DNA from: Stutzerimonas stutzeri
GTDB lineage: Bacteria > Pseudomonadota > Gammaproteobacteria > Pseudomonadales > Pseudomonadaceae
Assembly: GCA_002345575.1 (NCBI GenBank)
Contig: DDVX01000017.1
Location: 124,001-188,000 of the forward strand
DNA: 64,000 nucleotides
Direction: 5' to 3'
Both the position numbers and the translations under genes were made by a program. The notes under the pieces were generated by a model. It made no database searches. It was not told where the DNA came from and saw only the letters and a list, made by a program, of their open reading frames with translations. Every line of letters begins with the position of its first letter. Position 1 is the stretch's first letter. Positions 1-7,257 of the stretch are shown here, in pieces.

Positions 1-187
1 GCAATACTGCGTTAAAAACAGACTCAGCAAGTTGCTTGCTGCTAGCTCGCTTAAGGGCGGCCCGAAGGGAGAACGGAGTGAGTCATGCTCGTTTAGCAAA
101 CTAAACTCCTGTTTCTCGTCTGCTTAGCCTTGTTTGCCTACCTCGTCCCGCTTTTAAAAGCCTGTTAAAACGCCATCAGGAGGCACC
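1..187. other. Leader region upstream of the DUF3203 gene
   Basis: No open frame here looks like a gene. A 12-base perfect palindrome, GCTTTTAAAAGC, lies at 150-161, and a strong ribosome site AGGAGG at 178-183 serves the ATG at 188. The rest (about 20-110) has the look of a Pseudomonas intergenic repeat, but I cannot assign it to a named family. Confidence 0.35.
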
Positions 188-412
188 ATGACAGTCAGTA
201 TCGACACCGCCACCGGCACCTGCTCCACCACCCGCGACGGCACCACTCATCGCAGCGCGATCATGGATGTACGGATCACCACCGACCCGCAGGCACGCAT
301 GTCGGTCGCACATATCGACAGCATCAGCGTCCACCTTCCCGAAGAGCAGGCCGAACACCTGATTGCAGCCGGCGCCATTGATGAGCGCGAGAACATCATC
401 ACTGACGACTGA
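188..412 (+). CDS. DUF3203 family small protein
   Basis: A 74-residue acidic, soluble protein with no signal peptide or membrane segment. The N-terminal half (TVSIDTATGTCSTT, then HRSAIMDVRITTDP) and the LPEEQAEHLIAAGAID helix match what I recall of the DUF3203 family, which is common in Pseudomonas and has no known function. The start is well supported: AGGAGG lies four bases before the ATG. It stands alone ahead of the AsrA gene, 118 bases away, which appears to have its own promoter. No catalytic residues are evident, and the role is unknown. Confidence 0.75.
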   Translation: MTVSIDTATGTCSTTRDGTTHRSAIMDVRITTDPQARMSVAHIDSISVHLPEEQAEHLIAAGAIDERENIITDD

Positions 413-474
413 CATTGGCGCCTCGTTCATCAGCACGCGTCAACACGCGGGCGGCAACCTAATCAGGGAAGAAA

Positions 475-502
475 TTGAAATCATTTGTACAAGACCTATC
501 TA
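475..502 (+). promoter_or_regulatory. Candidate sigma-32 (heat-shock) promoter for asrA
   Basis: TTGAAA at 475-480 is followed after 13 bases by ACCTATCTA at 494-502. The heat-shock consensus is roughly CTTGAAA, 13-15 bases, CCCCATNTA. Both halves fit well and lie about 30 bases before the asrA ATG. Judged by eye only. Confidence 0.45.
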
Positions 503-530
503 AGGGTCATGTATTGAGATTAGGTGCCGC

Positions 531-2906
531 ATGAACGACGAGATCACTCAGGACTTCGAGCAGAACGCCACCGGCTTGGTGTTGCCAGACCAAAACCTGC
601 CAGACAAGCTCTACATTATTCCGATCCACAACCGGCCGTTCTTCCCTGCCCAAGTGCTGCCGGTTATTGTCAATGAAGAGCCTTGGGCGCAGACGCTGGA
701 GCTGGTCGGCAAAACGCCACACCAGCGCCTGGCGCTATTCTTCACGGACAACCCAGCACAGGATGCGACCAGCTTCGACCCCGATAGCCTGCCCGAGCAC
801 GGCACCATGGTGCGTGTGCATCACGCCTCGCGCGAGGGCGGCAAACTGCAGTTCGTCGCTCAGGGCATGGCCCGTGTGCGCATTCGCGGCTGGCTGCGGC
901 GCAAGCCGCCTTATCTGGCGGAAGTGGATTACCCCAAGAGCGATGAAGACCCGCGCGACGAGGTAAAGGCCTACGGCATGGCGCTGATCAATGCGATCAA
1001 GGAGCTGCTGCCGCTCAATCCTCTGTACAGCGAAGAGCTGAAGAACTACCTCAATCGCTTCAGCCCCAATGAGCCTTCGCCACTGACTGACTTTGCCGCC
1101 GCGCTGACTACCGCACCCGGTAATGAACTGCAGGACGTGCTCGACAGCGTGCCGGTGCTCAAGCGCATGGAAAAGGTATTGCCGCTGCTGCGCAGAGAGG
1201 TCGAGGTCGCCAAGCTGCAGAAGGAGCTGACCGGAGAGGTCAACCGCAAGATCGGCGAACGCCAGCGCGAGTTCTTCCTCAAGGAGCAACTGAAAATCAT
1301 CCAGCAGGAGCTGGGCATCACCAAGGATGATCGCAGCGCCGATGCCGACGAGTTCCGCTCGCGCCTGGAAGGTAAAACCGTACCGGCGGCTGCGCAGAAG
1401 CGCATCGACGATGAGCTAGCCAAACTCTCGGTGCTGGAAACCGGCTCGCCCGAATACGCCGTCACGCGCAACTATCTGGACTGGGCCACCTCGATTCCCT
1501 GGGGCCTCTACGGTGAGGACAAGCTCGACCTGGCGCGTGCGCGCAAGGTACTTAACAAACACCACGCGGGGCTCGATGACATCAAGAGCCGAATCATCGA
1601 GTTTCTCGCCGTCGGCGCGTTTCGTGGCGAGATCTCCGGCTCCATCGTGCTGCTAGTCGGCCCGCCCGGCGTTGGCAAGACCAGCATCGGCAAATCCATC
1701 GCTGAATCCCTGGGCCGGCCCTTCTATCGTTTCAGCGTTGGCGGCATGCGTGACGAGGCGGAAATAAAGGGCCACCGCCGCACCTACATCGGCGCCCTGC
1801 CCGGCAAGCTGGTGCAGGCGCTGAAGGAAGTCGAGGTGATGAACCCGGTGATCATGCTCGACGAGGTGGACAAGCTCGGCAACAGCCACCAGGGCGATCC
1901 GGCCTCGGCACTGCTGGAAACCCTTGACCCCGAACAGAATGCGGGCTTCCTCGACCATTACCTGGACCTGCGCCTGGACCTGTCGAAGGTGCTATTCATC
2001 TGCACTGCCAACACCCTCTACTCAGTGCCCGACCCGCTGCTGGACCGCATGGAGATCGTCCGCCTGTCCGGCTATATCACCGAAGAAAAGTTGCAGATTG
2101 CCAAGCGTCACCTCTGGCCACGCCAGTTGCAGAAGGCCGGCGTGCCGAAGGATCGCCTGAGCATTAACGACGCGGCCCTGCGCGCACTGATCGAGGGCTA
2201 CGCTCGGGAAGCCGGCGTGCGACAGCTCGACAAGCAGCTCGGCAAGCTGGTGCGCAAGGCGGTGGTGAAATTGCTCGACGAGCCGGACAGCACCATCAAG
2301 ATCGGCCCCAAAAGCATCGAAAGTTACCTCGGGCTGCCCTTCTGGCACCCGGAGCAGTTGCTCAGTGGTGTCGGCGTGGTCACTGGTCTTGCGTGGAACA
2401 GCATGGGTGGCGCGACCCTGCCTATCGAGGCCACGCGCATCCATACCCTCAATCGCGGCTTCAAGCTCACCGGCAAAGTTGGTGAAGTGATGAAGGAATC
2501 TGCGGAGATCGCCTACAGCTACGTCAATGCGCACGTGAAGGAATTCAAGGGTGACCCGACCTTCTTCGATCAGGCCTTCATCCACATGCATGTACCTGAG
2601 GGAGCCACACCAAAGGATGGCCCCAGCGCTGGCATCAGCATGGCCAGCGCCTTGCTCTCCCTGGCGCGCAACCAGCCGCCGAAGAAAGGCGTGGCGATGA
2701 CCGGCGAGCTGACCCTCACCGGCCAGGTGCTAGCCATCGGCGGCCTACGCGAGAAGGTGATCGCCGCACGGCGTTTGAAGCTCTATGAGCTGATCATTCC
2801 CGAGTCGAATCGTGGCGATTTTCAGGAATTGCCGGACTATCTCAAAGAAGGACTTACGGTGCACTTCGCTAAACGCTTTACCGACGTGATCAAGGTACTG
2901 TTCTAA
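531..2906 (+). CDS. asrA: AsrA, Lon-like ATP-dependent protease
   Basis: A 791-residue AAA+ serine protease of the Lon family, acting in the cytoplasm on misfolded or regulatory proteins. An N-terminal LON substrate domain (about 25-225) is followed by coiled coil, then an AAA+ module with Walker A GPPGVGKT at 377-384 and Walker B VIMLDEVDKL. The protease domain carries the Ser-Lys dyad: S699 in KDGPSAGIS and K742 in LREKVIAARR. The 43-residue gap equals that of canonical Lon. The N-terminus and the gene pairing with a downstream cysteine-peptidase inhibitor fit the second Pseudomonas Lon, AsrA, linked in P. aeruginosa to the aminoglycoside and heat-shock response, rather than housekeeping Lon. 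A sigma-32-like promoter lies upstream. No truncation is seen. Confidence 0.9.
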   Translation: MNDEITQDFEQNATGLVLPDQNLPDKLYIIPIHNRPFFPAQVLPVIVNEEPWAQTLELVGKTPHQRLALFFTDNPAQDATSFDPDSLPEHGTMVRVHHASREGGKLQFVAQGMARVRIRGWLRRKPPYLAEVDYPKSDEDPRDEVKAYGMALINAIKELLPLNPLYSEELKNYLNRFSPNEPSPLTDFAAALTTAPGNELQDVLDSVPVLKRMEKVLPLLRREVEVAKLQKELTGEVNRKIGERQREFFLKEQLKIIQQELGITKDDRSADADEFRSRLEGKTVPAAAQKRIDDELAKLSVLETGSPEYAVTRNYLDWATSIPWGLYGEDKLDLARARKVLNKHHAGLDDIKSRIIEFLAVGAFRGEISGSIVLLVGPPGVGKTSIGKSIAESLGRPFYRFSVGGMRDEAEIKGHRRTYIGALPGKLVQALKEVEVMNPVIMLDEVDKLGNSHQGDPASALLETLDPEQNAGFLDHYLDLRLDLSKVLFICTANTLYSVPDPLLDRMEIVRLSGYITEEKLQIAKRHLWPRQLQKAGVPKDRLSINDAALRALIEGYAREAGVRQLDKQLGKLVRKAVVKLLDEPDSTIKIGPKSIESYLGLPFWHPEQLLSGVGVVTGLAWNSMGGATLPIEATRIHTLNRGFKLTGKVGEVMKESAEIAYSYVNAHVKEFKGDPTFFDQAFIHMHVPEGATPKDGPSAGISMASALLSLARNQPPKKGVAMTGELTLTGQVLAIGGLREKVIAARRLKLYELIIPESNRGDFQELPDYLKEGLTVHFAKRFTDVIKVLF

Positions 2907-2930
2907 CCCACGATAAGAATGGGCTTGTCC

Positions 2931-2963
2931 GCGAGCTTTTCTTGGGACACAGGGAAAGCTCGC
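2931..2963. repeat. Inverted repeat after asrA
   Basis: GCGAGCTTT (2931-2939) and AAAGCTCGC (2955-2963) form a perfect 9-base stem with a 15-base loop, just after the asrA stop. There is no T-run, so it is either a weak terminator or a REP-like relic; the adjoining GGGCTTGTCC resembles Pseudomonas REP sequence. Confidence 0.4.
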
Positions 2964-3087
2964 AGACGAACTCGTCTCTCAGACCAGCTGAAACCCGTGA
3001 AAAAGAGCGCCTGGTGCCACACGCCTGGGCCTTCGCTGCAATGCCCGCTATCCTTGCCCTTTCGTATTTCAAAGGGTGCCGACGACC

Positions 3088-3483
3088 ATGCCTTTCGCCA
3101 TCTCCCGTTGCCTGTTGCCGTTATCCCTGCTGATGCTGGGTGCCTGTTCGAGCACGCCCCCCAGCAGCCTTTCCGTCAGCGACGACCGTGTGTGTCCGCT
3201 CTCCCTGAACGTCGGCCAAACGCTCATCGTCAGCCTGCCGAGCAATCCGGCTACGGGTTATCGCTGGCAACTGCGGGAAGCTTCGAGCGAGCTTCTGAAA
3301 AGCCTTGGCCCCGAAGTTTTCAGCACACAGGACAGCAATCTGATAGGCGGCGAAGGCCTTTCCACTTGGCGCTTCATGGCCCTGGAGGCCGGGCAAGGGC
3401 AACTGCTACTGGCTTATCAGCGCCCTTGGGAAGCCGACGCCGAACCGACCGACCTTTTCGACTGCCGCATCGAGGTCAACTAG
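3088..3483 (+). CDS. Chagasin-type (I42) cysteine peptidase inhibitor lipoprotein
   Basis: About 131 residues. An N-terminal lipoprotein signal ends in the lipobox LMLGAC, so the protein is expected to be lipid-anchored in the periplasm. The mature part carries the chagasin signature: loop NPATGYRW, then GGEGLSTWRF and the RPW loop, the three segments that block papain-family peptidases. I chose the ATG at 3088 (MPFAIS) since an ATG four codons upstream would only lengthen the signal. It follows asrA, as in P. aeruginosa. The target is unknown: it could protect periplasmic proteins from host, predator or self cysteine peptidases. Confidence 0.85.
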   Translation: MPFAISRCLLPLSLLMLGACSSTPPSSLSVSDDRVCPLSLNVGQTLIVSLPSNPATGYRWQLREASSELLKSLGPEVFSTQDSNLIGGEGLSTWRFMALEAGQGQLLLAYQRPWEADAEPTDLFDCRIEVN

Positions 3484-3745
3484 CTCGCTGAAGAAGCATC
3501 AGCGACCCGCATAGCCAACCTGCATCAGCCAGCGCGCGCGCAGTTGCGCTGATCGTCCAGCTCCTGGCCTAAAAGTCGTTGCAAACACAGCGGCTTTGCT
3601 GGCAAAAACGAGCCTGTCCCCATATTCTCCACAGCACACCTGCGAACGCATCAGCGACGGGCCCGACAGGGTGCGTGCCCCTGATCCTTCACTGTGATGG
3701 ACACAACAATCAGATAGGGCCGCAGAGCCCGATAGGATATCCACC

Positions 3746-4717
3746 ATGAAGTCATCCCTTACCCAATGGTTGTCTCTGGGCGCCCTCGCCCTGACCCTGG
3801 CTACTCCGTTCAGCGTCCACGCCGCCGAGACCAAAGCAGTCGCAGCCACCTCCATCGTCGAGCACCCGGCGCTGGACTCCGTGCGTGATGGCGTGCGTGC
3901 CGCGCTGGAAGCCGCCGGTTACAGCGGCGACAGCCTCAAGTGGCAGTACCAGACCGCCCAGGGCAACACTGCCACTGCGTCGCAAATCGCTCGCAAATAC
4001 GTAGGCGATCGTCCAGACGTCATCGTCGCCATCGCCACCCCTTCGGCCCAAGCCGTTGTCGCCAGCACCAAGTCGGTGCCGGTGGTGTTCGCCGCCGTTA
4101 CCGACCCCGTCGCCGCACAACTGGTGCGCTCCTGGGAGCCTTCCGGCAGCAACGTCACCGGCGTATCTGACGAGCTGGAGCTGAATCGCCAGATGGAGCT
4201 GGTCAAGCGCGTCGTGCCAAACGCCACCCGTGTAGGCATGGTCTACAACCCGGGTGAAGCCAACTCCGTAGTTGTGGTCGAGCGCCTGCGCGAGCTGCTG
4301 CCGACGATGGGCATGACTCTGGTCGAAGCTGCCGCACCGCGGACTGTTGATGTGGGCTCAGCCGCCCGCAGCCTGGTGGGCAAGGTCGACGTGATCTACA
4401 CCAGCACCGACAACAACGTGGTCTCCGCCTACGAGTCGCTGGTGAAGGTCGGAATGGACACCAAGACTCCGCTGGTCGCCTCCGATACCGACAGCGTCAA
4501 GCGTGGCGCCATCGCGGCCATCGGCATTGACTATTACAAACACGGCGTACAGGCCGGTGAACTGGTGGTACGCCTGCTCAAGGGCGAGAAGCCGGGCGAC
4601 ATCGCACCGCAGAAAACTACCGATCTGAGCCTTTTCCTCAACCGCTCTGCCGCTGCTGCACAGGGTGTCACTCTGTCCCAGGAGCTGATCGACTCGGCCG
4701 CCGAAGTCATCGAATGA
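3746..4717 (+). CDS. ABC importer substrate-binding protein (ABC_sub_bind family)
   Basis: A 323-residue periplasmic binding protein. A Sec signal (residues 1-27, cleavage near SVHA-AET) has no lipobox cysteine, so the protein should be free in the periplasm. The fold features, two lobes with ATPSAQAVVAS and AVTDPVAAQLV stretches and an SDTDSVKRGAIAAIGIDY segment, fit the family that includes TrpX/YnjB-like binders described for tryptophan or tyrosine uptake in Gram-positive bacteria. The next two genes encode its permease and ATPase. A strong hairpin sits between this gene and the permease and could raise binder level. The substrate cannot be read from sequence. Confidence 0.85.
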   Translation: MKSSLTQWLSLGALALTLATPFSVHAAETKAVAATSIVEHPALDSVRDGVRAALEAAGYSGDSLKWQYQTAQGNTATASQIARKYVGDRPDVIVAIATPSAQAVVASTKSVPVVFAAVTDPVAAQLVRSWEPSGSNVTGVSDELELNRQMELVKRVVPNATRVGMVYNPGEANSVVVVERLRELLPTMGMTLVEAAAPRTVDVGSAARSLVGKVDVIYTSTDNNVVSAYESLVKVGMDTKTPLVASDTDSVKRGAIAAIGIDYYKHGVQAGELVVRLLKGEKPGDIAPQKTTDLSLFLNRSAAAAQGVTLSQELIDSAAEVIE

Positions 4718-4723
4718 TCTGAC

Positions 4724-4752
4724 CTGCGCCGGCGCACCCTGCGTCGGCGCAG
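4724..4752 (+). promoter_or_regulatory. Intercistronic hairpin between binder and permease genes
   Basis: Thirteen base pairs (one G-T) with a three-base loop CCC: CTGCGCCGGCGCA pairs with TGCGTCGGCGCAG. It starts six bases after the binder stop and has no T-run, which fits an RNA-stabilising or processing stem better than a full terminator. Confidence 0.65.
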
Positions 4753-4776
4753 CCGCTCACCAAAGGCACATCCCCC

Positions 4777-5667
4777 ATGTCACTGTTTTCCCTGTTTGGC
4801 GCCCTTGAGGTTGGCCTGATCTTCGGTCTGGTCGCGCTTGGCGTATTCATTTCTTTTCGCCTGCTGCGCTTCCCCGACCTGACCGTCGACGGCAGTTTTC
4901 CGCTGGGCGGCGCCGTCTGCGCCGTGCTCATCGCCAACGGCACCGATCCTTTTCTAGCCACCCTGATCGCCACTGCTGCTGGCGCGCTGGCCGGCATGAT
5001 CACTGCGGTGCTCAACGTACACCTGAAAATCATGGACCTGCTGGCCAGCATCCTGATGATGATCGCGCTGTACTCGATCAACCTGCGCATCATGGGCCGG
5101 CCCAATATTCCGCTGATCATGGAGCCGACCATGTTCAGCATCCTCCAGCCGGAGTGGCTGTCTGATTACGTCGCGCGCCCGCTGATTCTGCTGGTGGTCG
5201 TCATCATCGCCAAGATCCTTCTGGACCTGTACTTCGCCACCCGTCAGGGCCTGGCGATCCGCGCCACCGGCTCCAACCCGCGCATGGCCCGCTCCCAAGG
5301 CGTGAATACCGGCGCCATGGTCATTCTGGGCATGGCTATTTCCAACGCACTGGTTGGCCTGGCTGGCGCCATGTTCGTGCAGACCCAGGGTGGTGCGGAC
5401 ATCTCCATGGGCATCGGCACCATCGTCATTGGCCTGGCAGCGGTGATCATCGGCGAAAGCATCATGCCGGCCCGGCGCATCTTCTTCCTGACGCTGGCCG
5501 TGGTCGTTGGCGCAGTGATCTACCGCTTCTTCATTGCACTGGCACTGAACAGTGACTTCATTGGTCTGCAAGCCCAGGATCTGAACCTGATCACTGCGGT
5601 GCTGGTCGTTATCGCGCTGGTCATTCCGCTGATCAAACAGCGCCTGACCCGCAGGAGGTACAGCTGA
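4777..5667 (+). CDS. ABC importer permease (LivH/BPD_transp_2-like)
   Basis: A 296-residue inner-membrane protein with about eight hydrophobic segments. Early segments include LEVGLIFGLVALGVFISFRL and the central DGSFPLGGAVCAVL; the cytoplasmic coupling loop is probably LAIRATGSNPRMARSQGVNT, resembling the ATGxNxxMAR motif of branched-chain-amino-acid-type permeases. It is the transmembrane partner of the preceding binder and the following ATPase; its stop codon overlaps the ATPase start by one base, implying translational coupling. Family membership is clear, the substrate is not. Confidence 0.88.
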   Translation: MSLFSLFGALEVGLIFGLVALGVFISFRLLRFPDLTVDGSFPLGGAVCAVLIANGTDPFLATLIATAAGALAGMITAVLNVHLKIMDLLASILMMIALYSINLRIMGRPNIPLIMEPTMFSILQPEWLSDYVARPLILLVVVIIAKILLDLYFATRQGLAIRATGSNPRMARSQGVNTGAMVILGMAISNALVGLAGAMFVQTQGGADISMGIGTIVIGLAAVIIGESIMPARRIFFLTLAVVVGAVIYRFFIALALNSDFIGLQAQDLNLITAVLVVIALVIPLIKQRLTRRRYS

Positions 5668-6461
5668 TGCTCAGCGCGCAGAACCTGAAAATAACCTTCA
5701 ATCCCGGTACACCAATCGAGACGAAAGCGCTGCAGGGGCTGTCGCTGGACATTCCCAGCGGCCAGTTCGTGACCGTTATCGGCACCAATGGCGCCGGCAA
5801 GTCGACCTTCCTCAATGCTATCTCCGGCGACCTGTCGGTGGACAGCGGCAGCATCCTGATTGACGGTAACGACGTGACCCGCCTGCCCGTCTGGAGCCGC
5901 GCCGGTCGCGTGGCACGGGTTTTCCAGGACCCCATGGCCGGTACCTGCGAAGACCTCACCATCGAGGAAAACCTCGCTCTAGCCCAGCAACGCGGCCACC
6001 ATCGCGGCCTGGCGAAAGCCGTGCAGACGTCCATGCGGGACGAGTTCCGTGCGCACCTGGCCACCCTTGGCCTGGGGCTGGAAAACCGCCTCACCGACCG
6101 CATCGGCCTGCTCTCCGGCGGTCAGCGCCAGGCGGTCAGCCTGCTGATGGCGGCCCTGCAACCGTCGCGCATCCTGTTACTGGATGAACACACCGCAGCC
6201 CTTGATCCACGCACCGCCGATTTCGTACTGCAACTGACCGCGCGTATCGTCACCGAAAAACAGCTCACCACCATGATGGTCACCCATAGCATGCGTCAGG
6301 CGCTGGACATCGGCGACCGCACGGTGATGCTGCACCAGGGCCAAGTGGTCCTGGATGTGGCCGGTGAGGCGCGCAAGGGGCTGGACGTGCCGGACCTGCT
6401 GCAGATGTTTGAGAAAGTGCGCGGCGAGAAGATCTCCGACGACGCTTTGTTGCTGGGCTGA
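5667..6461 (+). CDS. ABC importer ATP-binding protein
   Basis: A 264-residue nucleotide-binding subunit. Walker A GTNGAGKST is at 39-47, the signature is LSGGQRQAVS, Walker B ILLLDEHTAALDP and the switch histidine is in VTHSM. Walker B is followed by DEH rather than the common DEP; DEHTAALDP is usual for this TrpZ-like subgroup as I recall it. It energises the importer formed with the two upstream genes. A short gap (108 bases) separates it from the YtoQ gene, which has its own ribosome site and may be co-transcribed. Confidence 0.88.
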   Translation: MLSAQNLKITFNPGTPIETKALQGLSLDIPSGQFVTVIGTNGAGKSTFLNAISGDLSVDSGSILIDGNDVTRLPVWSRAGRVARVFQDPMAGTCEDLTIEENLALAQQRGHHRGLAKAVQTSMRDEFRAHLATLGLGLENRLTDRIGLLSGGQRQAVSLLMAALQPSRILLLDEHTAALDPRTADFVLQLTARIVTEKQLTTMMVTHSMRQALDIGDRTVMLHQGQVVLDVAGEARKGLDVPDLLQMFEKVRGEKISDDALLLG

Positions 6462-6569
6462 AGCGCCGCTCGGCCCGGCTTTCTGGCCCTCGGGCATGAT
6501 CCGGGCTAGCATCGGGCATTCTGTGCCGGCGAGATGAATTGCCGGCGGCAACGAACTTCAGGAGGATTC

Positions 6570-7010
6570 ATGAGCTTTACCGTTTACCTGTCCGGCGAAA
6601 TCCACACCGACTGGCGCGACGAGATCAAGCGCGGCGCCGAGGCCGCAGAGCTGGACGTGGTGTTCACCTCGGCAGTCACCGACCATGAAGCCAGCGATGC
6701 CGCCGGCGACTGCCTCGGTGCCGAGTCGAATGCCTTCTGGCGCGACCACAAGTCATCCAAGGTCAATGCGATCCGCACCAAGACGCTGATCCAGCAGGCC
6801 GACCTGGTGGTAGTGCGCTTTGGCGACAAGTACAAGCAGTGGAACGCCGCCTTCGATGCCGGCTATTGCGCCGCACTGGATAAACCCTACGTCACACTGC
6901 ATGGCGAGGACATCGTGCATCCGCTGAAGGAAGTAGATGCGGCCGCCATGGCTTGGGCAACCACAACCGAGCAGGTGGTGGAAATTCTGAAGTACGTGCT
7001 ACGCGACTGA
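6570..7010 (+). CDS. YtoQ family protein
   Basis: A 146-residue soluble protein, MSFTVYLSGEIHTDWR at the start, with TSAVTDHEASDAAGDCLG and the VVRFGDKYKQWNAAFDAG segment. These match the YtoQ family (nucleoside 2-deoxyribosyltransferase-like fold), whose function is not established. The start at 6570 follows AGGAGG by six bases; an in-frame ATG at 6534 lacks this and adds twelve unlikely residues. It is the last gene before a terminator that also faces cysNC. Confidence 0.85.
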   Translation: MSFTVYLSGEIHTDWRDEIKRGAEAAELDVVFTSAVTDHEASDAAGDCLGAESNAFWRDHKSSKVNAIRTKTLIQQADLVVVRFGDKYKQWNAAFDAGYCAALDKPYVTLHGEDIVHPLKEVDAAAMAWATTTEQVVEILKYVLRD

Positions 7011-7025
7011 TAGAGAGCGGTATTG

Positions 7026-7042
7026 GCAGGCCGACGGCCTGC
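7026..7042. repeat. Small hairpin after the YtoQ gene
   Basis: GCAGGCC (7026-7032) and GGCCTGC (7036-7042) form a 7-base stem with loop GAC, 16 bases after the YtoQ stop. No T-run follows, so any terminator activity would be weak. Confidence 0.4.
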
Positions 7043-7043
7043 G

Positions 7044-7121
7044 TTCGCCGCGAGGGCGCGACTCCTACGAAAGCGGCCCGGTGAACGTGTTGCATCATAG
7101 GAGCGCCTAGCTGGCGCGAAG
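7044..7121. repeat. REP-like pair in opposite orientation (REPIN-like)
   Basis: TCGCCGCGAGGGCGCGACTC plus CTACGA (7044-7069) and CATAGGAGCGCCTAGCTGGC plus GCGAAG (7096-7121) are related units in inverted order: each has TAGGAG on one side of a G/C-rich imperfect stem. This arrangement is typical of Pseudomonas REP pairs. Judged by eye. Confidence 0.5.
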
Positions 7122-7215
7122 CGTGGCCGTGACCAGTGCGCGGGTCACGTCGAAGCGCTCAGCTCTCGAGCTCAGAAGCACGTCAGACCTAGTGGCCGAG
7201 CACTCCTAAAAGCAA

Positions 7216-7243
7216 AACGCCCTGCATCTGCAGGGCGTTTTTT
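7216..7243. terminator. Rho-independent terminator, probably bidirectional
   Basis: AACGCCCTGCA and TGCAGGGCGTT form an 11-base perfect stem with a two-base loop (7216-7239), followed by TTTT on the plus strand and preceded by AAAA, so it can end both the YtoQ transcript and cysNC. Confidence 0.85.
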
Positions 7244-7257
7244 GTTACCGCGACTTT

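Noticed and set aside
1..187. Possible tRNA or small RNA in the opening leader
   Set aside because: No cloverleaf with a TTC-type arm or acceptor stem could be drawn; only a short palindrome is present.
2919..3491. Alternative plus frame overlapping the inhibitor gene (190 codons)
   Set aside because: Pro/Arg-rich translation with no family; the +1-related frame of the lipoprotein has a lipobox and the chagasin loops.
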